Shown here: in pieces, positions 35,886 through 48,061 of the stretch
Numbering within the stretch: position 1 is the first letter of the stretch
Layout: every line of letters begins with the position of its first letter
From: Rhizophagus irregularis
Taxonomy: Eukaryota > Glomeromycota > Glomeromycetes > Glomerales > Glomeraceae
Direction: 5' to 3'
Assembly: GCF_026210795.1 (NCBI RefSeq)
Contig: NC_089441.1
Coordinates: forward strand, 4,030,001-4,094,000
DNA length: 64,000 bases
Notes under the pieces: generated by a model
Seen by the model: the letters and a program-made list of their open reading frames with translations, nothing else
Told to the model about the DNA's origin: nothing
Databases searched by the model: none
Translations under genes and position numbers: made by a program

Positions 35886-37951
35886 CACAGGCAATCTCGA
35901 TAAATCAGATCCTCGATAAACCGGATTTGGCACTATTTCGGATTTTTCTTCTGGAACCAAATCATCTATATTAAAACAGTCTTGATATATCGGACTTTAT
36001 TAGTAAAATCTCGATATTTCGTAAATCGGATTTTATTCTAGATCAACTATAGTTAAAAAATCTTGATATGACGTATTAATTTTTTCAGAGTCCGAAATAA
36101 TTATGTCAATCATTTATTAATTAGGCAAACAATTTTTCTCACTGTTTTTTTTTCAAAATATACTTTAGCATGAGAGAAAACAAAGATACGAATAATAAAA
36201 AGAAGAAATCTTTAACATTAGCTCAAAAGAAAGAACTCTGCGAAAAACAAAGAGATCAAAAACTTAGTGGTGTTCAATTAGCAGCACAATATGGAATTTC
36301 CACTAGCACAGTTTCCGATATTTTAAAAAGATCAGAACATTGGCTTTCCATTGATACCACTTTACCAAATGCAAATAATTTTCGTGAAAAATCTAGTGTT
36401 TATCCACAACTAGAAGAAGTAATAAGCATTTGGGTTGATCAACAAATTTCAAGAAATTTAACTATAAATGGGCCTATTATCCAACAAAAAGCAGTAGAGT
36501 GTGCTAACTTACTTGATATCACCAACTTTTCAGCATCTGCAGGATGGTTAAGCGAACTTTAAACAGAGAAATAATTTGCATACATATAAAAAAAAAAAGA
36601 AGCTGGCAGTGCTCCTATTGATGAACTTCCACAAATGAGAGCTGAATTACGAGAAATTCTTCAAGCATATGAACTAAAAGATATCTGGAACTGTGATGAA
36701 ACTGCTCTTTTTTGGCGTTTAGAACCATCCAAAACAATAGCACATGATCCTGTACTTGGTAAAAAACGTCCTAAAAAACGTGTTAGTATTTTGGCAACTT
36801 GTAATGCTTCTGGTGATGAAAGATTGCCTTTAGTTTTTATTCATAAATATGAAACACCACGTGCATTAAAGGGAATTGAAAAAAGATCTCTCCTGTTTGG
36901 TATTATTGGAACTCTAAAGCTTGGATGCAAAGAAGTATTTTCAAACATTATCTTGAAAGATTAAATTCCAAAATGCTTAGAGAAAATCGGCATATTATTT
37001 TACTAATAGATAATGCTAGATGTCATGAATCTGAGAACATCAATAGTCTTTCAAATGTTAAGGTTCATTTTTTACCACCAAATACAACATCATTTCTTCA
37101 ACCATTAGATCAAGGCATTATTTATAGTTTAAAAGCACAATATCGCAAATTGCTATGTCAAAATCGTATTCAAGCTTATGATTTTTATGAAGAGGAGACC
37201 CCATTCCACCCCCAATTGATATTTTTGATTCAATCAATTTAATTGCTGATGCCTGGAAAAAAGTATCTAAAAAAACAATTCTTAACAGTTGGGCTAAAGC
37301 TGGAATCCTTCCCAATAATAATATGGAAGATTCTGAATGTTCAGACAATTCCGATTATGAAGAAGATAATATCGGACATGAATTACAATCATTAATTGAT
37401 GAGTTAGGATTCGTAGATCCTTTAGCTGTGAATGACTATATTAATATTGATAATAGAGCATCTGCTGAAGAGGAATTATCATTACAAGAAATTGTTGACG
37501 TTGTAAAGGGAACAAATGAAAGGGAAATTGAAGAGGAAGAGGAGCAAGATGAAATCTCTACAATAGTTGCGTTAAATAGCATTGAAAATGTAATTAAATA
37601 TATTCAACAAAAAGATTTAGAAATTGGTAATTTAGAAATGAAAAATTTAATTAAATTGAAAAAAAGGATCTTTTTTGATAATATAAATGAAAAAAGGCAA
37701 AGTAAACTAAATGAATATTTTGATTTTAATGTATGACAGATAGTTCTTTTATAATAATAAAATTATATTCATTTTTGAATAAAATTTTGAAAATTTTGAA
37801 CGAAAAATCACGTGATTTCTTGGTATTTCGGATTTTTCATATATTTTTATATAAATCTGGTTTGGCGAGATTTTTTCGATATATCGGATGTTTTGATATA
37901 TCAGATATTTTTACTGGAACCAACTGATCCGATTTATCGAGATTGCCTGTG
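35886..37951 (+). mobile_element. Complete pogo/Tigger-like element, TA duplication
   Basis: The ends CACAGGCAATCTCGATAAAT and, on the other strand, CACAGGCAATCTCGATAAAT are identical over at least 20 bases. TA flanks both sides (35884-35885 and 37952-37953). Subterminal copies of TCTTGATATATCGGA / TCGATATATCGGATG words occur at both ends. It carries one transposase gene. The perfect ends imply recent mobility, although the gene now carries shifts. Confidence 0.9.
36170..37736 (+). pseudogene. pogo/Tigger-type DDE transposase with frameshifts
   Basis: The N-terminus has a CENP-B/Psq-type helix-turn-helix (LTLAQKKELCEKQRDQKLSG, then YGISTSTVSDIL), followed by a second CENP-B-like HTH region. 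The DDE_1 catalytic core is recognisable: first Asp in IWNCDETALFWR (about 36690), second in LLIDNARCHE (about 37010) and third in LQPLDQGIIYSLKAQY (about 37110). An acidic tail ends at 37736. Frame changes are needed near 36556 (before FKQRNNLHTY), in the A-run near 36595, near 36888 (before SPVWYYWNSKAWMQ) and near 37200 (before PPIDIFDSINLIADAW). With four shifts it is not functional as read. The three catalytic Asp codons are all retained. Confidence 0.88.
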
Positions 37952-37953
37952 TA

Positions 37954-38746
37954 CCATCTTTTATATGATATTTTTATTATACTTTTATAAACATTTATAG
38001 CTACTAAGGCTATATAAATTTTTATTTTACTTTATATTTTATTAAAATATACTTACTTTTTAATAATATATGTTAAAAATTCCATATATATGAGAAATGG
38101 GTTTTTTATTAGTGAAATGGGTTTTTTCACAGCTCTTTTACATTTAATAATTTAAGTTTCGCAAATGTAAATTTTTGTTCAACTTATTATTTAGTCAAGT
38201 GATCATCAATCAGATGATTTTTTGGTATTACAAAACAATTTTAAGTAACAAAAATTATGAAAATCAATCAATAACTCTTTGACAAATCAGCCTATATGAT
38301 TATATAAAATTTATTAATAGATTAAATTATCCAGGTTAAATTAAATTACCTTAAATTAAAATTAATTTTATATATTTAAAATAATTATTTTTTTTAACTA
38401 ATTTATGAAATTAGTTTTTAATTTAAATTTTAAGTTTACAAATTTAAAAGTTATTTTTCTACTTGCCTAGCTGAGTTTAGTATATTGTTAGCTGAGTTCA
38501 GTATAGAGTAATTTTGGTCTGATTTCGCAAAATTATGAACAGCAAAACTCAGTATTTTTTGCTAAGTATACATATCAAATTTTTGAATACTCAGATAAAT
38601 ATCACATTATACTATACAGTATACAAATATTAAAATACACAAGGATAAAGAAAAAAAAATAAAAAAAATATTAAAAATATTTAAAAAAACTTTATAAAAA
38701 ATTATTTTATTATTATTATTTTAGATTATAACTAATTTTAATCAGA
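37954..38746. other. AT-rich filler, no gene seen
   Basis: Short repeated words only (AGCTGAGTTTAGTATATTGT twice near 38470-38500). No supported feature. Confidence 0.5.
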
Positions 38747-41700
38747 GGTGATATAACTCAGGTGATATCACCTATTAATTTTATTATAATTTAATAAATT
38801 TGATATGGGTGATTTAACTTAGGTGAAATCACCTATAATTTTATTAATAATTTTGATACGAATAAATTTAATTCAGGCGATATCACCTGATTACATTAAT
38901 TTTACACGATGATATAATTGTTTACATTTGATCGTTCCCATTATTATTATGAATGATGTAATCAAAGCCACCCATTTTAAAAATTCTCTCCCAAACGCTA
39001 CTTTTTCTGTTTTCGTTAAAAAACTTCGCTTGTTTCGCGTTTCTAAAAAATTGTTTGCGAGATAAAATTAATATCACTCATTGCTTCTAGTGTATTACTT
39101 ACATAGACTTTAATGCAAAACTTTACAATGAAAGATACTACAACCTTTCCTTATAATTCTTTATATAATGATAATTCTGACTTGTTATTCAACGCTTATT
39201 ATAATTCTTCATATAATGATTCTGACTAATCATTCAACTCTTATCATAACTCTTTATACGATTTTTTTAATCTGATGCTTGATTTTTCATATGATTTTTC
39301 TGACCTATTCCTTGAAAATTATGAAAAAGATAATAGAATCCAAATAGAAAATGAATGTATGGTGAAAAATCATCAGAAAGAAAATAGTGAGTATTGTGAT
39401 CAAATGAATCTGACCTTTTATTCAGATAATTCCTCTAATTTGATAGTTAATTCTCACGTGTTCTTCTAATTTATTTCTTAAAAATTATAAATAGATAGCA
39501 ACGTTCAAATAGTAAATAAAAGTATGATAGATATTATAGATTATCAAAGCGATCATCAGAAAGAAAATTGAATGTTATGATCATTTGATTCTAACCTGTT
39601 ATTTGTCTCTTATTGTATAATTCTCCTGATCTGATATGATTCTAACATAACCTTTTGATCTATTCTTTAAAAATCATAAACAGATAATGAAATTCAAATG
39701 GAAGTGAAAGATTATTCAGAAGATTATTGCAGCAAAGAATATGATGATGACAGCGAGTATGAAAAAGAAGAAGATGGATTATTAAAGTTAAATAAAGGAA
39801 TGAAATTTGAAACATAGGAACTTGCCGAATCATACTTTGATGAATATGCAAAGCAAAATGGATTTTAATTTCGTAAAATAAGACGTGTATTAGATCCAAA
39901 TAATAATACAATTGTTAGACGCTGAACATATGAATGCACATATGGCTAAACTCATGAAGCTCAAAAGGCTATTTTAGCAGAAAATAGAAGGGATAGAGAT
40001 TCTGAAATGATCGGATGTCCTTGGCACATTAATCTCGCATTTTCCAAATTTTCAAATGGAGTTCAGATTAATAGTATAATTGGTAAACATAACCATGAGA
40101 TGAACCCCCATATTTCTGAAATAGCACCAAGATTTTGAAAGCTAATTGACAAAATGCTTGAAAAAGTAAAATTTTGGACAATTCAAGAAAAAATAGGTAT
40201 ATCAACGTAATATAACCTTTTAGTAGCCTTGTTTCCAGATAAAGTAATTAATAAAAAAGACTTAAGTAATGCTATTCAACAATTTAAAAAACAAGTAAAA
40301 CCTAGTAAAAATGATGCATGTCAAATGCTTACCGAATTATATCTTAAAAAAAATGATGATCCAAGATGGATTATAAAACCACACTTTAATGTTGGAGTCT
40401 TGGAGAAAGAAGATTAAATTCGCTGTTTTGGATGTCTCCAGACCAAGTTAATGCTTATGGAAAATATCATGATATTGTAATTATTGATACAACATTAAGG
40501 ACTAATCAATTTGATATGATATTGATGTTAGTTATAGTTGTTGACAATAATTTTAAAAATTTAATAGTAGCAGCGGCTATTTTGGAAGATGAAACAGAAG
40601 TAACTTTTTCGTGGACTCTACAAGAATTAAAAAATTCTTGTGATGTTATACCAATTATCTTGTATTCTGATGCTGATCCGACCTTGATATCAGTCGTAAA
40701 AAAGAACTATCCAGAAATACATCATTTTCATTGTATCTTTTATATAGAACTGAATTTAAGAAAGAAACTTAAGGGAAAATTGCAAGACCAATTTGAACCC
40801 TTTCATGCTAAATTTTTAGCAATGCGTAATTCTTTATGTTCTAAAAAGTTTGAAACAGGATGGGAAGAGCTTATTAATGAATTTTCAGCTTGCGAACAAT
40901 ATCTTACAAGAGTTTTATATCCTTGTAAAAAAAGTTGTGTACGTTTCGCTATTAACCGAAATTTTACTGCTGGAATTCAGAGCACACAACAAGTAGAAGT
41001 AACTAATAGAATTATTAAAGAAAAATTAAATAGGTCTTCATATTTAACAGATGTTGTTGGAGAAATTCAAAGGATATTTGACCAACAATCAAAAAGAGCA
41101 ATATTAAGTAAATGTAAAAATGAAATTCCAACAAGAAGAATACCTTTTATAATGGATGAATACTTTCCAAATCTTGATAAAATTTTACGTGAATACTTAA
41201 CACCTCAAATTCTTCAAAAGCAACGCGATCAAATGGCTCAGTCATTATGCTATGATACTGTATTAATTAAAGATCAGCAACTGCTTTTAGAAGTAAGTTT
41301 AATAGTTAATAAGAAATGAAAGTTAAAGATAGTTATTAACAATTAAAATATTTTCTTTTTTTCTTTAGATCATGGATGATTCTTATCAACAAGAAATAGC
41401 TAGAGAGGATAACTATGACCAACCTCAATCTTTATTTTCTTTATTAGTAGAGAATATACCTTATAATAATATTCTACAAGTGTGGAAAGTAACAAGACAT
41501 TGTGGACAAAATTCAGAACTACAATATATTATTCTTCTTAATGATGGTTCACATTTATGTACTTGTCTTTGGCTTATTAACAAAGGGATTATATGTAGAC
41601 ACTTTTTCCGTGTTATGTCTTATTCAACTAATGCACAATTTCATATATCACTTATTTCACACCATTGGTATAACAATAATAAGTATAATATTGAACAGCG

Positions 41701-42415
41701 TAAGAAAAATATAGTATTATTTCATAATGAAGAAAATATTCTAGCTGACGAGTCAGAACAACCCTCATTTCAACATCTTATGAATTTTAGGCAAACACCT
41801 AATGTTGTACAATTGCAGGATCCTAAACAAAAATATGGATTTGGCATGGGATATGCTAAAAAAGCTCTTGATTTGGCTGTTCAAACTGATAAGATTGATG
41901 AATTTGTTGGTCAAGTAAAATATTTTATTGAGAATACAAAAGCAGAATTATCCAAACAACAGGAAAATTTGACTTCTATGCATATTGGTGATCCATTACG
42001 AGTACAACATAAAGGTAGACAACCTAATAGATACAAGTCATGTGGTGAACCCCAAAGAAAAAAATCAAAGTATATTCGAAACATAATTAACATTACCAAT
42101 AAAAATTATGAAGAAGTTGTAGAAAGTCAAGTTGGTAAAAAAAGAGAAAAGCATTGTAAAAAATGCAATCAATCAGATCATTATGCTTCACAATGTCCAA
42201 ATGCTTAATAAATTGGTAACTAAATTATATTAGTTTTTTTTATAGCATGTACAAGCTCTTTTATTAGGAAATAAACGAAATAAACTATATAATAATTGTC
42301 ATATAATATAAAAAATTATGTAATAAGATTTGCCATTAAATTTATTATACGTGTAAAATCACCTGATTTTAGCAAATTATTTATAAGTGAAATCACTTGG
42401 GTGATATTCATCCGG
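38747..42415 (+). mobile_element. MULE element with FAR1-type transposase
   Basis: The left end has GGTGATATAACTCAGGTGAT and two more GGTGAAATCACC-type words in the next 150 bases. The right end has inverted, diverged copies (AGTGAAATCACTTGGGTGAT and AAAATCACCTGATTT near 42355-42410). The ends are degenerate and no 9-bp duplication could be confirmed, so boundaries are approximate. It contains one transposase gene reading left to right. Confidence 0.7.
39128..42208 (+). pseudogene. Mutator-like (MULE/FAR1) transposase, N-terminal half decayed
   Basis: The gene starts near 39128 with a low-complexity N/Y/S/D segment interrupted by a stop. A FAR1-type DNA-binding region (39720-40130) has ELAESYFDEYAKQNGF, RKIRRVLD, CPWHINLAF and GKHNHEMNP, broken by at least three stops. 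After a one-base shift near 40420 the MULE catalytic domain is open from WMSPDQVNAYGKYHDIVIID (first Asp) through LYSDADPTLIS (second) to 41292. A 76-bp GTAAGT...TTTAG intron (41293-41368) joins LLLE to IMDDSYQQE. The second exon has a SWIM zinc finger (CTCLWLINKGIICRHFF, C-x-C...C-x-H). It ends with a zinc knuckle CKKCNQSDHYASQCP. Intact catalytic and zinc-binding motifs with a ruined DNA-binding half suggest recent loss. Confidence 0.88.
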
Positions 42416-42657
42416 AGAGCAAATTAGTAAGATTCTTATAAAAATATTAATTATTTTTCATATTTAATATATTTTTTCAATTATTATATACTACTAAATT
42501 GGCATATCTAAATTAAGTACAAAAAAGAAAAGTACTTTCATTTCAAAATTTTTTTAAATTCTTCAAAAAATAAATTGTAATCAGCCAGTAAATATAATAA
42601 TTAAATTGCAATAACTCATATTCTATTACTAACTGTAAAATTTAATATATTAGTATA

Positions 42658-42829
42658 CAGTCAAACCTTAATATAGCGATCCCTTAATATAGTAAATTTT
42701 TCAGACAACTATAATAAATTTCCTCTTGCTATAACAAATTAACCAATCAAATCTCTTAAAATCTTCACTATAGCCCTATAGCAAAGTTGAGGTCTGGAAC
42801 CTAGAATTTATTATAACAAGGATTGACTG
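42658..42829. mobile_element. pogo/Tc1-like MITE, short copy, TA duplication
   Basis: The ends are CAGTCAAACCTTAATATAGC and TAACAAGGATTGACTG, with TA at 42656-42657 and 42830-42831. It is collinear with 5677-6041 up to AGCCCTATAGC, then jumps to AGTTGAGGTCTGGAA, lacking about 190 bases present in that copy. Confidence 0.85.
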
Positions 42830-42831
42830 TA

Positions 42832-43238
42832 TAATAAATTTATTCAAAATTAGTATTATCATATTTAAGTTGAAATACAATTATATTACTAGCATTTATC
42901 TGTTATTTTTATATTATAATAATTAATTATTTTAAACATTTTTTTAGTAATATAATTTTAGTATATTATATATTATATCAGAACTCCAAACATCTCTCAT
43001 ACAATTCACATTAAAGTTTGCATAGAGTTTATATGTTAATTTTAGCCAGAATTACGTATTTCAAAAGTATTTTTAAATTTTCTTATCATACATATCCTGT
43101 TTTTAAACGATTCAGTAATTAGATTTTAACAAATTTGGTCTTATTAGATTCATTTTGATAAAGCAAATCTAATGATAGTAAAATCGCATTTTTAGTATTA
43201 ATATTAACCAAATTATTGCTAAAAATGCATTTTACTAT
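42832..43238. other. AT-rich filler, no gene seen
   Basis: No supported feature. The last 40 bases contain the pre-insertion flank of the next element. Confidence 0.5.
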
Positions 43239-43246
43239 ACGATTAC

Positions 43247-44448
43247 TAAAGCTCTGAACAGTTCAGACTAAACCGGGAAACCGATCCAAAACTGGCTCAA
43301 AATTCGGTTCGGTTCGGTTCGGGTATTAGAACCGAAAAATTGGCGGTTCAGTTCAGTTTAATCTGATTTTTTATAAAAATGCGAAAAATCGAATAGCCGG
43401 CCATCTAGTGATCGTACAAAGTCGAGCCATATATCATTGGATTCCTCTCGACGAGACGCGTCGAATGGTGGTAAGATCATGTCTTTAGCATCGATAGATC
43501 ACACGTTAACCCACGCTAAATGATTTATAATAATTGGAATTAGCAAGCTATCTATTGGTGCTAGAGACATGATCTTAGCACCATTCGACGCGTCTCAGTG
43601 AGATGAATCCAATGAATATAAATTCGTTCATATACGACCACTAGATGGCGAATAATATCAAGTTTCGCATTTTTTTAAAATTTTTGAGCGTTAAAAATTA
43701 AAAATTCCGATACATGAATTTATTCGTCGTCTAATGGTCGTACAAATATGAATTAGGACTCATTGGATTCGTCTCAATGAGACGAGTCGAATGGTGGTAA
43801 GATCACGTCTCTAGCATCGATAGATAGCTTGCTAATGCCAATTTTTTATAAATTATTTAGCGTGAATTAACTTACGATCTATTAATGCTAGAGACATAAT
43901 CTCACTACCATTCGACTCGTCTCATCGAGACGAATCCAATGAGTCCTAATTCATATTTGTATGACCATTGGACGACGAATAAATTCATGTATCAGAATTT
44001 TTAATTTTTAACGCTCGAAAATTTTAAAAAAATGCAAAACTTGATATTATTCGCCATCTAGTGGTCATACATGAACGAATTTATATTCATTGGATTCGTC
44101 TCACTGAAACGCGTCGAATGGTGCTAAGATCATGTCTCTAGCACCGATAGATAGCTTGCTAATTCCAATTATTGATAAATCATTTAGCGTGGGTTAACGT
44201 GTGATCTATCGATGCTAGAGACATGATCTTACCACCATTCGATGCATCTCGTCAAGATGAATCCAATGATATATGGCTCGACTTTGTACGATCACTAGAT
44301 GGATGGCCGGCTATTCGATTTTTCGCATTTTTATAAAAATCGGATTAAACTGAACCGAACTGCCGGTTTTTCGGTTCGGTTCTTACGGATTTCGGCTCTA
44401 ATCCAAACCGTCTATAATCCGGACCAAACCGACCTGTTCAGAGCTTTA
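43247..44448. mobile_element. 1.2-kb palindromic hAT-like element, 8-bp duplication ACGATTAC
   Basis: ACGATTAC lies at 43239-43246 and 44449-44456. The ends are TAAAGCTCTGAACAGTTCAG and, on the other strand, TAAAGCTCTGAACAGGTCGG. Almost the whole length is one inverted repeat centred near 43850. Each arm contains smaller inverted units of the type ATTGGATTCGTCTC / GAGACGAGTCGAATGGTGGT followed by GATAGATAGCTTGCTAAT, so four related modules alternate in direction. GC content is well above the flanks. No transposase is encoded. Confidence 0.9.
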
Positions 44449-44456
44449 ACGATTAC

Positions 44457-45060
44457 CTTTGAGTTATATGAAAGATATTCAGAATCCTATTATATTCAAT
44501 AAAATTTTTGATATAGATATGTAATTTAATCTTCATTAATCCAATAAAGAGTGATAGTAAAATAAGACTTCAAATATTTTTTATTTAATTCAATAAATAC
44601 GTATAGTTAAATTTTTAATTTTTAATAATTTGGCTAATATCAGTGTTAAAAATGCAATTTTACTATTATTAAATTCCTTTTATTAAGATAAATCTAATAA
44701 TATAAAATTCATTAAAATCCAACCAATTGGTAACTAACCTATTTATATATTATTTAAAATCTTAGTAAGATACTTCAGATTTGTACAAAAAATCTATATA
44801 TATGTCAATTATAATTGCAAATTTATTTATCATTGTAATTAATAAAGTATATAGCATTTTCTTTTAATAATTATTATATAAATCTAAAATGTTTTCAAAA
44901 ATTACTTACTTTATTAAAAGTTTAAACTATTAATCCAATGCTTTAATAAATATATAAAATCTGCATTTTCAATAACTAAAAATACTTGTTAATTTATAAT
45001 TATCCATCTAATAAAAGTTTTATTAGAAATATAATTTTATTTTCATCCTTTTTTCTATAA
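44457..45060. other. AT-rich filler, no gene seen
   Basis: No supported feature. Confidence 0.5.
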
Positions 45061-45676
45061 ATTTTACTAAAAATGGCCAATTTTTTGAAATAATTTTGTA
45101 ATTAAGGTTGCTTGTCTAAACCTCTTCAAAATTTTACGATTATTTTCATCAAAATTTTACTATAGATTTATTATAGTTTCGGCAAAGTTTCGGCAGTTTC
45201 AGCATTTATAATAAGTTTTAGCAGTTTCGTCTTTCTCTAAAGTTTCGCCAGTTTTTTAATATAACTTTAATATAGTTTCAGCAAAATTTCGCTTTTCAGC
45301 AAAACGCCATCTTGCCTAAACCCCTAGATTTCAGCAAGCAACCTTATTTGTAATAATTTTAAAATACTACTAAAATACATTTAATATATTAAAATATTTT
45401 TATTATACTTTAGTTATTATTTTGTAATTGTATTGTATCTAGATCTATAAAAATATCTCAAAGTAATATCACAATAATTTTTTAATGCTTTTATTATTAT
45501 TTTATTATTATAATATAATTAACTTTAATATTATTTTAATATTTTAATTTCAAAAATACCTTAAATATATTTTGATATATTTTAAAAATTTTACAAAATA
45601 ATTGCACAATTGTTTTGAAAGCTATTGTATCTAGGTCTATAAAAATATTTCAAAAAATTGGCAATTTTTAGTAAAG
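45061..45676. mobile_element. MITE of the CTTTACTAAAAATGGCC family, occupied copy
   Basis: The ends TTTTACTAAAAATGGCCAAT and ATTGGCAATTTTTAGTAAAG match the element at 18430-18792, and the two are collinear over about 360 bases with minor changes. The only large difference is the 244-bp insertion at 45103-45346 plus its 8-bp duplication. Confidence 0.85.
45103..45346. mobile_element. 244-bp hAT-like MITE with 8-bp duplication TTTGTAAT
   Basis: TTTGTAAT lies at 45095-45102 and 45347-45354; the empty counterpart near 18467 has it once. The ends are TAAGGTTGCTTGTCTAAACC and CAGCAAGCAACCTTA. The interior is rich in GTTTCGGC / GCAGTTTC words. Same terminus as 56739-58474 and as the partial copy at 4225-4401. 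Confidence 0.92.
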
Positions 45677-47084
45677 TGAAGTTCAATAAAATATATTTGA
45701 ATAATTGCATTTAAAATAGTATTCTTTAATAATAATAATTCCTATTTCTTTTGAATATTTTTTGTGATAAAGTTCTTTATAAAAATTTTATTATTTTAAA
45801 TAATATTATTTAAATAATATTTTAAACAATATCAAATTAATAATATTATTATAATATTATTAATAATATCATTAAGATTATTTTAATAATTTTATTTTAA
45901 TATTTATTATAAAATATTAAAATAATGTTATTATAATATTATATTTATATTATAATAATAAGTGATAATAATATTGTAATAAAATTATTTTAATATTATT
46001 TTGATCATATTATTATAATATCAAAATGGAATTATTAAGATAATCTTAATGATATTGTTTTAGTAAAAAATATAATAATACTTATTATTAATTTTATATT
46101 TTTCATTAATAAAGTTCTAAATTGGATTAATTTTCATCATTTTGATTTTTGATATATGTTTAGTAGAAAAAACTGATATTATTTTATTTATATTATTAAA
46201 CTATTTAAATGTATTATTATTTATTAAATTTATATCTATCTTAATAAGATTTATATTATTATTATTAGAAACAAAAAAATATATAAATATCATTTAAAAT
46301 TAATTTTTCAGTTATTATGATTTATTAAAATTAAAAAAATTAATAAAACAAATTATTTTACTAAAATAAGTTTAAATAAATATATTTAAAACATAATTTA
46401 AACTTATATTTCACAAAAATAATTCTTTTTTTATTTAGGGTTCTATGTAAAGTCAAATTGCTACTGCTAAACATTAAAAATCATAATAATAAAAGTTGTT
46501 CCCCATAGTAAAATCTACATATTTTATTAAACTTTAATATAGCTATAATCAAATTTAAATGAGATCATTAAAGTTGAATGCAAAATTTTTCAAAAATATA
46601 ACTTTTGATCAATAGTAAATCTATATTCTTATAATAATAAATAATATTTATTGTCATATAAATTATTATGATTTAAGCTCTTTGCAAAAAAAAATTTTAT
46701 TAGAATAACTTCATTTTTCATAAAATTAGATAAGAACTGAATTTGTAAAATTGCAGGCAAATTTGCCTGCAATGTTTTACTGTTTAAGGCATAAAGTTAT
46801 TATTAGATTATAATATTACCATTAAATTATAAAATTACTGTTATAATCTAATTTAAATTTAAATTGCTAATAAATTTTTAATAATTATATTAAAAATTCA
46901 TTATGATTTATTTGATTTTTTAAAATATATCTACTTACTATTCTAATAATTTTATAAAGATAAATTATAACTCTTTAAAATCTTCTTATTGTGATATATT
47001 AAATGATAGTAAATTCATATTTTTACTATTGATATATATACTGTATAATTGATTAATAATATATAAAGGCAATTTCTATTTGTA
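45677..47084. other. Extreme AT filler with a weak palindrome near 45780-46080
   Basis: Runs of AATATTATT and ATAATATT words with ATTAAGATTATTTT / AAGATAATCTTAAT form a poor inverted repeat. A CAGGCAAATTTGCCTG palindrome lies at about 46762-46777. No gene seen. Confidence 0.45.
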
Positions 47085-47355
47085 CACGGAGTGTTTAAAT
47101 CCGGGTCATGTGATTATTGCCATTTTGACTAATAGTATAAACTTCAAAATTAGTAGATAAATTGATTTTTGCCTGCTCTACAAGTTTATCTAAGAAATCA
47201 AAGGTGCTTTTGAATGTCAGTTTTGACTTTACCTATGAATAATTGATTTTGCCGATCACTCTTAAAAAAATTTAGGAAATAATCGGCAAAGACAGTTTTT
47301 CATATATTAGTTAAAACAGAACCCCACCTACTATTAAGATAGGTCACCCTGTAGT

Positions 47356-48061
47356 ATACACCCTATAAAAAGTATTTATATTTAAAATATAATTAAAAAC
47401 TTTTTAAAATATATTTAAAATATACTTAAAATATATTTAATTTAAAAATTGCGAAACACTTATAATATACTTAAAATGTATTTAAAATTATCTTAAAATA
47501 TATTTCTAATATATTTAATTTTTGCCCAAATACTTAAAATATACTTAAATTATATTTAAATTAAAATTTAAGTATATTATAGATATATTTTTACATACTT
47601 AAAATATTCTTATAATATATTTCATAATATATTTTAAGTATATTTTAAGTATGTAAAAAATATACTTATAATAATCTTATAATATACTTAAATTTTAATT
47701 TAAATATAATTTAAATATATTTTAAGTATATGGGCAAAAATTAAATATATTAGATATATATTTTAAGATAATTTTAAGTATATTTTAGATATATTAAAAA
47801 TATATTATAAGTATTTTGCAATTTTTAAATTAAGTATATTTTAAATATATTTTAAGTATATTTTAAGTATAATACTTTTTATAAGGACATGCTGTCCAAA
47901 TTATTTTGGGATGCCATAATTATAATTTGGGATGCCATAATTCATTCGGTTTATATATAATTTACTATGTAAAGTGCCAAAATAATTTGGGATGCTATAA
48001 TTGAATTTGGGATTTTACTTATAATTACGGCAGTCCAAAATAATTTGGGTGGCATGTATAT
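47356..48061. mobile_element. Third layer: 520-bp hairpin element, 8-bp duplication CCTGTAGT
   Basis: CCTGTAGT lies at 47348-47355 and 48062-48069. From 47365 to 47884 the sequence is a near-complete hairpin of TTAAAATATACTTAAA-type words beginning CTATAAAAAGTATT and ending AATACTTTTTATAAGG. Its right tip was then separated from the duplication by the fourth layer. Confidence 0.72.
47887..48057. mobile_element. Fourth layer: 171-bp MITE with ACATGC ends
   Basis: The ends are ACATGCTGTCCAAATTATTT and, on the other strand, ACATGCCACCCAAATTATTT. The word TTTGGGATGCCATAATT is repeated inside. No clear duplication. If it is removed, the right tip of the hairpin layer becomes TATAAGGATAT, matching its left tip. 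Confidence 0.6.

Noticed and set aside
37733-38000. Plus-strand frames after the pogo transposase
   Set aside because: They overlap the right terminal repeats of the element and are F/I/Y-rich by-products.
44299-44502. 67-codon frame across the right end of the palindromic element
   Set aside because: It crosses the element boundary and the target duplication, so it cannot be an ancestral gene.
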